From Dreissena polymorpha (Eukaryota > Mollusca > Bivalvia > Myida > Dreissenidae), in assembly GCF_020536995.1 (NCBI RefSeq), contig NC_068367.1:66723192-66787191 (forward strand): a stretch of 64,000 nt of DNA, given 5' to 3'. A program made the position numbers and the translations under genes. This document shows positions 37,450 to 46,854 of the stretch, piece after piece; the stretch's first letter is position 1, and each line of letters starts with the position of its first letter. The notes under the pieces are model-generated. The model worked only from the letters and a program-made list of their open reading frames with translations. It was not told the origin of the DNA and ran no database searches.

Positions 37450-37605
37450 GAAGAATTGTATTACAAGAGAATCAGTGTTGTCTCCCCTGCTGAATTGTAT
37501 TATAAGAGTAGCAGTGTTGTCTCCCCTGCTGATTTGTATTATAAACCACTCAGTGTTTTCTCTCTCACTCAAATGCATTATAAACGCATTAGTTTGTCTC
37601 AACAA
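37450..37605. repeat. 39-bp minisatellite, about four copies
   Basis: Unit gaattgtattataagagtag then cagtgttgtctcccctgct, 39 bp (13 codons), with increasing divergence to the right. It keeps both strands open over a short span, which explains the overlapping ORFs. Confidence 0.85.
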
Positions 37606-37609
37606 CTTA

Positions 37610-38475
37610 TAGGTTTTGTCTTCCCAAATGTTTTCTTTGATACAAGTATGCGTTGTCTTCGCAAGAAAAAATTGTATAAAACACCTGCCTGTGTATGAAC
37701 TTGCGACATCACGTCCAATGTTGGCAAACATTTTTTGGAGCTGAACATAATTACATTATTAAGAGTTTGAGGTGAAAAAGATATTTTACGAAAGTAAACT
37801 TTATCCATTTGATGTTTTTTTGGAAAGGAATTTCCTTATGACATACTGTGGATGCTAACACGTTAGGGTGGAACCGAGCCAAAAAGACGCGAGCAGTTCA
37901 GCATCTATGAAACAGATTACAGGTTGCAGGATTACGTGACTTTGTAGGGTTCACAATTAAACGTTAATGGATGTAAACAAACCGATAATTGGTACTTTAT
38001 TTTAAATAACTTTTTAAAACTATTGTTCTTAAGAATTTCAATTCGTGCATGAAAGACATTTTTAAAGCTGCTTATGGCAATGTGAAACACATCAGAATTC
38101 CTTTTTTTTCAATAAGCATGTGTTCTTAGCTGAACATTCGATGTGTACAGCATTTTTTGTACACGATTATGTTGCACGCATCGTGAAATTTTTGCAACGA
38201 TTTCACACGTATTTAAGGATTTATCCTTAAATTTTAAGATATCGGCACAAAGTGCAAGATAAAAAGTCTTTATGCACTAAAGATGTTTGCAAATTAATTT
38301 AAATAACTTGAGATTTTTTTCAAAAATAAAGTTCTTATCGGTGTGTTCACATTCTGTCCAGCCCTTATGTGAACTGTGAACCCCGTGGATCCTGCACCCT
38401 GAATAACTGTTCGGAAAACAATGATCACAATTTAAATCAGTGTAATGCGATTATAACCAATAAACTGAACGTATA
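37610..38475. other. No gene recognised
   Basis: AT-rich DNA without supportable features. Confidence 0.4.
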
Positions 38476-38477
38476 TG

Positions 38478-38745
38478 GACCGCGCTCTGTGAAAAAAGGG
38501 GTTAAATGCATGTGCGTAAAGAGTCGTCCCAGAAAAGCCTGTCCAGTCCGCACAGGCTTATTAGGGACGGCACTTTCCGCTTAAACTAGATTTTCGTCAA
38601 AAGGAGTCTTCATTTAAACGAAAAAAACAATAAAAGCGGAAATTATCGACCCTGGGTTCAGTCTGTGCGCAATGCACATGCTAACCTGGGACGACACTTT
38701 GTGATAATGCATTAAAGCCCTTTTTCACGAAGCGCGACCACATGT
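38478..38745. mobile_element. gacgaca foldback MITE copy
   Basis: Begins ggaccgcgctctgtgaaaaa and ends ttcacgaagcgcgaccacat. The core contains gtccgcacaggcttattagg and an inner inverted arm. Confidence 0.8.
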
Positions 38746-39049
38746 GCATGTCAACACTATACCGCATACAGGTCATTCGTTATCGTTGGTTAGAGATCTC
38801 GCGCGGAAACTAAGTATGGGCATTACCGAACGACTAAATAGTTTCCATTAAAAACTAAAATATGAAGTGTTGTATGTTCATTATTTCTATGTTTCTCCAT
38901 CGTAAGCTCATGCTGGTTTGTGAAATTAAATGAAAAATGTAAGGGGACGATTTCTAGTTGAGCGTATTGTCAAAATGGATAATTGTTTGTTTGTTTTTTT
39001 TCATTCAAACCATTTATCCCTAGTGAACTCTCCCATCCTTCTAAATTGG

Positions 39050-39235
39050 ATCAATTTATTTCCAAAATTAGAGATGTCTAGAATATTTATTTCAATATTT
39101 AGAATATTTCTTACGGAAATTCCTTTAAGCAAACAGCGCAGACCATGATGAGACGCCGCATTATGCGGCGTCTCATCTGGGGCTACGCTGTTTGCTAAGG
39201 CCTTTTTTCAAGACGCTAGGCATAAATTGCTTAAG
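39050..39235. mobile_element. TTAA MITE with a gacgccgcat hairpin, copy 1 (left edge approximate)
   Basis: The core palindrome is atgagacgccgca-ttatgcggcgtctcat, flanked by agcaaacagcgc/gcgctgtttgct-type arms. The right end reads gacgctaggcataaatt then gcttaa. The same family in the opposite orientation is at 51566-51772. Confidence 0.7.
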
Positions 39236-39239
39236 AATA

Positions 39240-39725
39240 TAAAATAGTTTACAATATAAAACATTTATCTTAATTTGCACGTCAATACTTAGTATTCCTT
39301 GCGATTAACAAAGATAACAAACGATTACCACTGTTCAAATATTTCATCGTTTCTACTCTAAATGAAAAGTTTTTTGTTATTGAAAATAATACAAACAATT
39401 CCCAAAGTTCAAATATTTCATCGTTTCTACTTAAAGTGATAAGTTTCCTTGTTACTGAAAAAAATCACTTTTCAAAAACCTGAGCTTGGTAAAAAGGCTT
39501 GAAATCATCTAATGGGCAACTACACCAAACACATTTTCAAATGAGATATTTCCACATCAAGACAAAGTGCATTTCATAAAACATTATAAGGGCATTAAAT
39601 TATTAAGTAAATAGCAAAACTCGATGCATTCGGAAATCAATAAATAAGAGGCTCTTTCTTCAATGTATAGAGCGCTATTCGCCAGTCACACAATTTTCAA
39701 ACACAATATTTCCTATATATTAAGG
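39240..39725. other. No gene recognised
   Basis: AT-rich spacer. A short motif (caaatatttcatcgtttcta) occurs twice, about 80 bp apart. Confidence 0.4.
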
Positions 39726-39727
39726 CC

Positions 39728-40222
39728 CAGTCTCACTATGATGCCGGTAGGGCCCCGATGCGTGATCCGGGATCTACCGGGGCTCTTCCGGGATGAACCG
39801 GGGCTCCGCCGGGGACGATCGGGATGAACCGGGGCCCTACCGGGTAAGTATATAAATGTTTAATACATCCGGGATGAACCGGGAGTCACCGGGAAGGACC
39901 GGCAACGACCGGCGCGGCACCGGGAACAACCAGGACGGCACCGGGAACAACCGGGACGGCACCGTAGCTCCACCGGGGCCGGCTTTCACCGGGTCTCCAC
40001 CTGGGCATTGCCGGAGACAACCGGGGCTTCACCGGGATAAACCATAGCTAGTCGGGGTTGACCAGAACTCTGCCGGGTTGTTGACCGGCTTCAACCGGGG
40101 CGGCACCGGGAAAAAGTGTGACCGTGTTGAAAAAATTCGACGAATCATCCCGGTCCTCGCCGGTCGACCGGCGTTTTAGCAAACTGGGATGTAGCGGGTC
40201 TCTGTCGGCAATAGTGAGACTC
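39728..40222. mobile_element. CCGG-rich inverted-repeat element
   Basis: The left end cagtctcactatgatgccgg and the right end tgtcggcaatagtgagactc are inverted with a small gap. The interior of about 450 bp is a run of degenerate accggg/ccggnn units (many cggg and accgg repeats), the most GC-rich stretch of the window. It has no coding capacity; ORFs in it are compositional. Confidence 0.65.
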
Positions 40223-40297
40223 GAGCTTACGTTCAATGATGTTTTTTCTAACTATTTATAACACAACATGGTAAAGAGTATCAACATGTATTGTTAT

Positions 40298-40560
40298 GCC
40301 CCCTTCTTCGAAAAAGAGGGGGGTATATTGTTTTTGGCCTGTCTGTCTGTCATTGTGTGTGTCTGTGTGCCTGTCCAAAAACTTTAACCTTGGTCATAAC
40401 TTTTGCAATATTGAAGATCGCAACTTGATATTTGGCATGCATGTGTATCTCATGGAACTGCACATTTTTAGTGGTGAAAGATCAAGGTCAAGGTCATCAT
40501 TCAAGGTAAAAGGTCAAATATATGGGGGCATAGTGTTTCTCAAACACATCACTTCTTGTT
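40298..40560. repeat. Interspersed repeat (ggtcaaggtca family), copy 1
   Basis: Starts with the hairpin cccccttcttcgaaaaagag, then a pyrimidine/GT-rich run, then cataacttttgcaatattga, acttgatatttggcatgcat and aaggtcaaggtca. A partial copy lies at 60700-60930. I recall this as a common bivalve repeat; its class is uncertain. Confidence 0.7.
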
Positions 40561-40611
40561 ATTGTAAAAACCTCTGTTAACACACATATATAACATGATG
40601 ATGTGGAAACC

Positions 40612-41094
40612 TCAAAATAAATAACAATTGTAAAGATCCACAAAACAACGTCCATTAATAGAGCTACAATCAAGTAAACCAGTTACTGCAATGAAGTAAT
40701 CCCATGTATTCATCTTCTTTCCTCCAGTGCAAATACCACAGCCACACGACTTCGGTACGGAATAAGACCTTATTAGTTTGCGGCCTCCTTTGCCCAATAT
40801 TTCCAATGCTCTTGCTCTCTGTTGCCGTTGCCTGAAAGCAGTTGCAATCGTTGGTAAAGCCTCGCGTCACGTGACTGTATGTTAAGTTGGTGAAGCCTCG
40901 CGTCACGTGACTGTATGCCGAGTGCGAGTTGCAGTAACGGGAAAATTCCAGAAGGTCGAGGATACGCTCATTGTTCTTACTAAGCTCGAGGTTGTCAATC
41001 ACCGTGAAGAAGCCGATCGTGTCGTTGGGTAACACGGATATAAGACGCAGTGCGCTCGTCTGGCACGTCAGGTTCTCAGTGTTGTTGCTGAGAG
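40612..41094 (-). CDS. Possible secreted cystine-knot factor (Spaetzle/neurotrophin-like), terminal exon
   Basis: Acceptor tctccag|ctctcagc at 41095. The reading starts SNNTENLTCQTSALRLI, then VLPNDTIGFFTVIDN, then FSRYCNSHSAY. One frame over, after about 40830, it continues RQRQQRARALEILGKGGRK and LIRSYSVPKSCGCGICTGG. The spacing of a first Cys, a GFFTVIDN-like strand, an RYCN and a closing VPKSCGC resembles Spaetzle or neurotrophin cystine knots, which act as secreted receptor ligands. A 36-bp in-frame tandem duplication repeats YSHVTRGFTN. A 1-nt shift separates the two halves. No upstream exon with a signal peptide was found, and the family call is tentative: another cystine-knot family is possible. 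Confidence 0.4.
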
Positions 41095-41099
41095 CTGGA

Positions 41100-41765
41100 G
41101 ATTATAGTTAACTTAAAAATAATATGTTTATTCCATATTCTGAACAAAAAATAAGCGGGCGATAACCAAGCGTTACTGTCGCAATGAGGTCCACAATACA
41201 TAAGCTATTCAAAACAATACAACAAAGTTAACCTAAAATACAGTTAATTATTCAAATTTGTCAGAAAAGTGAAGTGATCCTAGCTGGGAATCGGATTAGC
41301 AACGTGGATGCCAATATCCATTTAACTTTTGGATCCCACGCCCCAGTGCCTTCTATAATGCCAATGCCCAGTCGTTTTAACTCATTTAAATAAGCCTACC
41401 AGTACCAAGGCTGGCAAGACATAAAATGTGACAATGTTCTTCTATAGGTATAAAATGTCATGATAATACCGTAATTCCAATACATCATTATAACTATAAT
41501 ATTAAGAATGTAATTATCAATCACTGCAGTATGTATATTTATGGTCTCATGGGGCCCCTTAAATTCGCGGGGCCCGCAGGCAGCTGCCTTCTCTGCCAAT
41601 CGGTAATCCGGGACTAGCTGGGGCCATTTTTGTTGGTAAGCGTTTGACATTTATCGTATGTCGTTTGTCAGTGATATGAAGGATGAAAGCGATGTTTTGA
41701 ATTAGGAAATGCTTGCTGTAGTAAATAAGTTCAATAATATCACATACACATGAATAATCATTGCT
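41100..41765. other. No gene recognised
   Basis: Mostly AT-rich. Around 41540-41580 is a GC-rich inverted patch (ggggcccc). Around 41275-41350 there may be a decayed SINE, too weak to call. Confidence 0.4.
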
Positions 41766-41770
41766 GACAT

Positions 41771-41985
41771 AACCCTTTGCATGCTGGGAAATATGTCGTC
41801 TGCTAAACTGTCGTCTGCTGAATTTCTAAAATCATCATTTTCTTCACTTTTTTTTCAAAGACCCAGTATCAGGAAAGCAAACAGTTTGGATCCTGATGAG
41901 ATGCCACGTTCTGTGGCGTCTCGTCTTGATCCAAACTGTTTGCAAAGGCCTTCAAAATTCGGTTCCAGCAATTAAATAGTTAAAG
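41771..41985. mobile_element. TTAA-type MITE (ccctttgcatgctgg family), copy 1
   Basis: Left end aaccctttgcatgctgggaa, right end ggttccagcaattaaatagt. An inner hairpin is built from ggatcctgatgagatgcca and its complement. The inverted ends and terminal (T)TAA suggest piggyBac-like TTAA target use, which is inference. Confidence 0.8.
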
Positions 41986-41999
41986 CCTTTTGGGACATG

Positions 42000-42340
42000 C
42001 ATGCATTTATGAAAGAAACTTTATGTACAAGGAGAGGCCCACAATGCTAAATGCTTAAACTACCGTTTATATATGTGATTCAAGTGTGAAGAATTATACT
42101 ATTAATAAAAATCGTTCACTGTTTACGCATGAACATAGCTTACATTACTCAACAAAGATGTTTCGGCAAATATGCCAAGAATGATTTCTTCTTAAATCGT
42201 ACGGTATAACGAATTCGTTTATGTGATAAGGAAGGTACCAAGTCGAATTTAGATTGGGGCACTTTTGGTTGGAGACTTTATTGCTTATATAGCCGAGGGT
42301 GACTACCGTTGAGTAACGCATCGCATGCAGCAGCCTTTAA
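42000..42340. other. No gene recognised
   Basis: AT-rich spacer. Confidence 0.4.
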
Positions 42341-42344
42341 GGTC

Positions 42345-42605
42345 ATATGAGTCGCGTTCTGAGAAAACTGGGCATAGTATATATGCGTTAAATGTCGCCC
42401 CGGATTAGCCTGTTCAGTCCCTATGAGGGGCGACACTTTCCGCCATAACTGGATTTTCGCTAAGAAGAAACTTCCTTTAAACGAAAAATGTCATAAAAGC
42501 GGAAAGTATCGTCCCTAATTAACTTGTGCGGACTGCACAGGCTAATCTGGGACGACACTTCACGCAAACGCATTATGCCCAGTTTTCTCAGAACACTACT
42601 CATAT
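42345..42605. mobile_element. gacgaca foldback MITE, well-preserved copy
   Basis: Ends tgagtcgcgttctgagaaaa and ttttctcagaacactactca. The inner arms cggattagcctg and aggctaatctgggacgac are present, with a central aaacgaaaaatgtcataaaa loop. Confidence 0.85.
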
Positions 42606-42731
42606 GTCTCCTCGCCCTGCAACAAACAACATAACAGCGTTCTTGTGTACGCGCAAAGTAAAAAGTATATCAACGAATGCTATAGGAAGCAGCCCGCATC
42701 TTAAATTGCCACATTTTCAGCCTGTAACACA

Positions 42732-42855
<124 letters not shown>

Positions 42856-42859
42856 GTGA

Positions 42860-43625
42860 AAATAAGATTTGTTTTTCAGGGAGGAAGGCAAAAGTTATAT
42901 TGACTGATAATTTTTTGAGGTTATTCATTTCTTTCTCCTCTTTATTTTTGTTCGGACGTAAACTTAGTATACCGTTTGAAGCGTAGATTTAGTTTAACTC
43001 ATTTATAATTGAATGCATTCTAATAAGGAAGTATGTACACAGTTACTTGTTTATCACTTCCATTATTACCGATTTGATGTCTTAGTATCATTATGATAAT
43101 GATTTTATATTGAACTTTTCAATGCGAGTACGACACGCTTCATTATACATGGAAACAAACTACTGCATATAATTAACATTTGAGTTGAAACTGAACATAC
43201 CAACTGCAAACAACTCACGTTTATATGGATTCCAGGTGGAACCAGGCTGGAATTTTAAAACACTCGTTGTATTTGCCTTTTGGTGCATAGGCATGGGCCG
43301 TCGATTCGCGTTGATTTAAAGATGATGGAATTAAGTTTGTACACACTGCAATTGGAGCAAAAACAACATTTATGGATTCAGGTTTTGAAATATTAAACGA
43401 TGTTGGAATAAAAATAGGTCAGGTATTGGACACACTAGCATGACTATACAATTTATGTCATTCAGCAGGTATATATACTTATTCCCTTAATATGTCTACT
43501 CTAACTACAATATGGGTACATAATAAAACAATAAATATCAGATTCCATACCAATTAGAATGGTTTTTGCTATGAAAAAATATTAATCAGAATGTGTATGT
43601 TCATAACAACTTTAAGAAATAAACA
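42860..43625. other. No gene recognised
   Basis: AT-rich DNA downstream of the mosaic gene's last recognised exon. Confidence 0.4.
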
Positions 43626-43629
43626 AGTC

Positions 43630-43895
43630 TCGCTCGGGGAAAACCAGGCTTAATGCTTGAGCGTTTAATATCGCCCAGATTACATGTGTTTACTAGACCG
43701 CATATGCTTATCTGGGACGATACTGTCACATAGACTTGATTTCCGTTTTAAAGATACTCCACACGACAAATGCCATTAAAGCGGCATTATCAGGGTAAAT
43801 CGTCCCTGATATACCGATGCGGACTCCACAGGCTAATCTGGTACGATACTTAACGCACATGCATTACGCCTGGTGTTCCCATATCGCGACTTGTT
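43630..43895. mobile_element. gacgaca foldback MITE, diverged copy
   Basis: Ends tctcgctcggggaaaaccag and ctggtgttcccatatcgcga are imperfect inverted matches. The core carries atctgggacgatactg and ggctaatctggtacgata. Confidence 0.7.
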
Positions 43896-43938
43896 CTTCA
43901 TTTTCGGAATAAACCCAGTAGCAAATACATGTGCACAC

Positions 43939-44143
43939 CTTTGCAGTCACACGAGTATCTGATCTTTTAATCACTGCACGTAGCAGGGAAGTTGTTGTCG
44001 TTCATACATCTAAATCCGGTCTCCAGCGTGCACTGCTGTATTTCCCCGGTACTGTAGGATGCGATACCGTCCACTGTGGCACACCTGATAGAGGTCACCT
44101 TGCCCATTGGGCAGTACACAGCCTTCTGGGCGGTGCTACACGG
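43939..44143 (-). pseudogene. WxxW domain, third copy, C-terminal exon
   Basis: Acceptor cctttcag|ccgtg, donor tgcaaag|gtgtgc. Reads CSTAQKAVYCPMGKVTSI, then CATVDGIASYSTGEIQQCTL, then GFRCMNDNN and TCSD-stop-KIRYSC. The stop TAA stands where the domain has an aromatic residue (D-Y-x-I-R-Y). The Cys pattern is otherwise intact. Confidence 0.7.
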
Positions 44144-44499
44144 CTGAAAGGTCAAATAAGCAAACAAATCAGATATAAACAAGATATTTGTCATAAAACG
44201 TGACTAAGACCATCGCACCATTTATATATTTAGTGTGTAATAACTCAGAACTTGCTGCAGAAACTCCATACAAACTTTAATGCAAACAAACTGACCGACC
44301 GACAAAGACAAGGCTTGTGATAGATTACTCCAATATACCCGTTTCTGACTGGTAGGAGAAAAACAAATGATAAACAAACGCGTGCACAGGTTGAGTTAAC
44401 CCAATTTCTAGATTTTACGTTATCTTTCCAACAATCCTATACAAATGACTCAAAAAAACATATATGAACAACACAAAGACATTTCAAACCAAATTAAGT

Positions 44500-44698
44500 A
44501 ATAGTTCGAACAGGCTTATCAGGGACGACAATTTCCGCTTTTATGGAATTTTTCGTTTAAATGTTGTCTCTTCTTAGCAAAAATCCAGTTTAGACGGAAA
44601 GTGTTATCCCGGATTAGCCTGTGCGGACTGCACAGGCTAATCTGGGAGGACACTTTACGCACATGCATTTGTCCAGCTTTCTCAGAGCACGACACATA
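44500..44698. mobile_element. gacgaca foldback MITE, left-truncated, next to a WxxW exon
   Basis: Holds the right two thirds of the family (gcctgtgcggactgcacagg, ending ttctcagagcacgacacata). It abuts the end of the exon at 44700-44818. Confidence 0.8.
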
Positions 44699-44699
44699 T

Positions 44700-44818
44700 C
44701 TAGATCAATGTCAAGTGCGACTGTACTGGTAACCAACGCCGTCTGGGTGTCTGTGTTGATCCATGACGACCATGCGCCGATACATGCTGGGGTAACGCAT
44801 TCGTGCGGTATGGCGTAG
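44700..44818 (-). pseudogene. WxxW domain, third copy, N-terminal exon
   Basis: Acceptor tcctgtag|ctacgc. Encodes YAIPHECVTPACIGAWSSW then INTDTQTALV, with the eponymous W-S-S-W motif. Its 3' part runs into a gacgaca MITE at about 44698 and no donor is evident, so the insertion probably removed the end of this exon. Confidence 0.6.
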
Positions 44819-44958
44819 CTACAGGAAACAACGACGTAATTTTATGTAAACAAAATTTCTTATAAATGTGTATTAGATTCGTGTTACTTTGTGTTGATGC
44901 TTCAATCACAAAACCGTACGACTGATGCAGGTCCTATATATCGTTGTCTTTGATAATC

Positions 44959-45169
44959 AACCCTTTGCATGCTGGGAAATTTGTTGTCTGCTAAAATGTC
45001 GTCTGCTGTTTTTTTTTAATACGCATTTTCTTTGATGTGTTTCAAAGACCACTATGAGAATAGCAAAGAGTTTGGATCCTGATTAGACGCCACGTTCTCT
45101 GGCGTCTCATCTGGATCATAACTGTTTGCAAAGGCCTTTAAAATTCGGTTCCAGCACGGAAAGAGATAA
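44959..45169. mobile_element. TTAA-type MITE (ccctttgcatgctgg family), copy 2
   Basis: Left end aaccctttgcatgctgggaa, right end ggttccagcacggaaagaga; inner hairpin ggatcctgattagacgcca. Confidence 0.8.
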
Positions 45170-45683
45170 ACAAACTATATATAGATATGTGTCAAAAATC
45201 ATTGTGACATGATTCTTAGCAAAAACTATTGAAGGGGAACAGCAACATTCAGTTTTATTCGCGTAAAGATTTCCAATCATTTATTTCTTATTCCTGAATC
45301 TAATCTTAGTGAGTAATGTAAATCGTTTATCTTAACATAATTGCCTTTTCTGTGGATAAATGAAGGCAGCTACACATTTTCTTACCAGACACTGTTAGAG
45401 TTCTTGCGGTGACTCCAAGCGCTGCGGTGGGTGTGCCACATGATATTGTGACCGGAGGACTTGTATTTTTGCCGACGTCAAGGCAAAAAGGTTTAAAATT
45501 TAAAGTTACATTTAAATGTGTGTGATTCGTAAAGGGATAAAACAATATCACGATTCGCCAAACTACGAGTGCAGTTATTGTTACACATATCTGTATACTG
45601 TATGTAAGTTAGATTTTTTTTCAAGTTTCAATGGTCAACTTGAGCAATTTAATATTAACATTCAACGGATTACAAGTAATTAC

Positions 45684-45891
45684 CTTCACACGTGCTATAG
45701 TATCTGATCTGGTAGCCCCGGCACGGGATCGGGTCATTGTCAGAGATTCATAGACACAAAGAACCGCCCCCGACGGTGCACTGCGTTACTTTCCCAGTAC
45801 TGTAGGAGGTCATACCGTCCACTGTCTGGCATTCCACAGCGGTGATCTTGCCAGCCGGACAGCCGGCAAAGCGCTGAGCATCGGTCCAAAA
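45684..45891 (-). pseudogene. WxxW domain, second copy, C-terminal exon
   Basis: Acceptor tttttccag|ttttgg, donor tgtgaag|gtaatt, 208 nt. Reads CPAGKITAVECQTVDGMTSY, STGKVTQCTV, SLCL-stop-ISDNDPIPC and GYQIRYYSTC. The frame stays open on both sides of a single TGA. The matching W..W exon is not found and may have been lost near the LINE. Confidence 0.7.
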
Positions 45892-45949
45892 CTGGAAAAA
45901 GACAATCAAGTAAATACTCGTACACTTTTTGTTTGAGGAACAAACAATA

Positions 45950-46680
45950 ATTTATTTGTATTCATATTGAGAATAAAATTATGTTTCGAAACCTAGACTG
46001 AGATTATGTCCCAGTACATTTGTTTTACACAAGAAACTAGTGGACTAGTGTATTTCAAATCAGGTGACAAATCCATAATTTTGGGCCACACACTACTATA
46101 AGACTGTATCAATACTGTTGTTTAGCGCTTCAACACTTTAGCATGCTTAGATATGTGCACTAAAACCACAGTGCCTATACCACGTGACTTTTTAAGAATT
46201 GTGTTGGGAGAATACTATCAACACCACGTTACATTTTTAAAGGATGTCTTTTGTGTTGTGGAAACAATGTGGGTGGTTGTAAAGACGTTGTCTATAATAC
46301 AACTACATTCAATTTAATTTGCATTTAGTACAGTTTTCTCCACTAGATACAATCACCAATCACAGCTTTACTGTTTTCTATGCAATGAAATGTTGACATT
46401 TTATATGTAATTCGCGTAATTTCTTCAACGGTTTCACTTTTAACGCTAAAGTAAGTTTAAGCATTTCATTCTGACTTCTAATTTAATTAAGCTGGTTCTA
46501 AGTTATAGGCAATGAGAGGTCTAACCGAGGTATTGTGTTTTTGGTAGGTCTGCACGCGGGAGTTAATGTGGGTGTGTTGGGCTTAATATGACCGCCTGGC
46601 AGGGTGTTCAATTCTGTAGCAGAGATATTGAGAACAAGAGTGCATAGTCTGTCGCACACGGAGCGATTGACCAATTGACA
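45950..46680. other. Intron sequence of the mosaic gene, nothing recognised
   Basis: AT-rich DNA between the WxxW exon and the 3' end of the LINE. Confidence 0.4.
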
Positions 46681-46854
46681 ATTATCTACATCTACATCTA
46701 CATGGTACTGCTATACAATCGTTGAACGATTATCAGAAGCCGGCGCGTTGTCAGAAAATAGCTGTTAAAGATATGTTCAGTGCAATTTACTAGGTACAGA
46801 TAAAAAGATAAAAGAAGCTACAAGACTAAGATAAAAAGTTAAAAACACAATAGA

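Noticed and set aside
39856-40236. Gly/Pro/Arg-rich ORFs on both strands
   Set aside because: They are translations of the accggg repeats of the CCGG-rich element.
41396-41650. Minus-strand ORF with ACGPREFKGPHE as an upstream exon of the cystine-knot gene
   Set aside because: It is the translation of a GC-rich inverted patch, with no signal peptide or matching splice signal.
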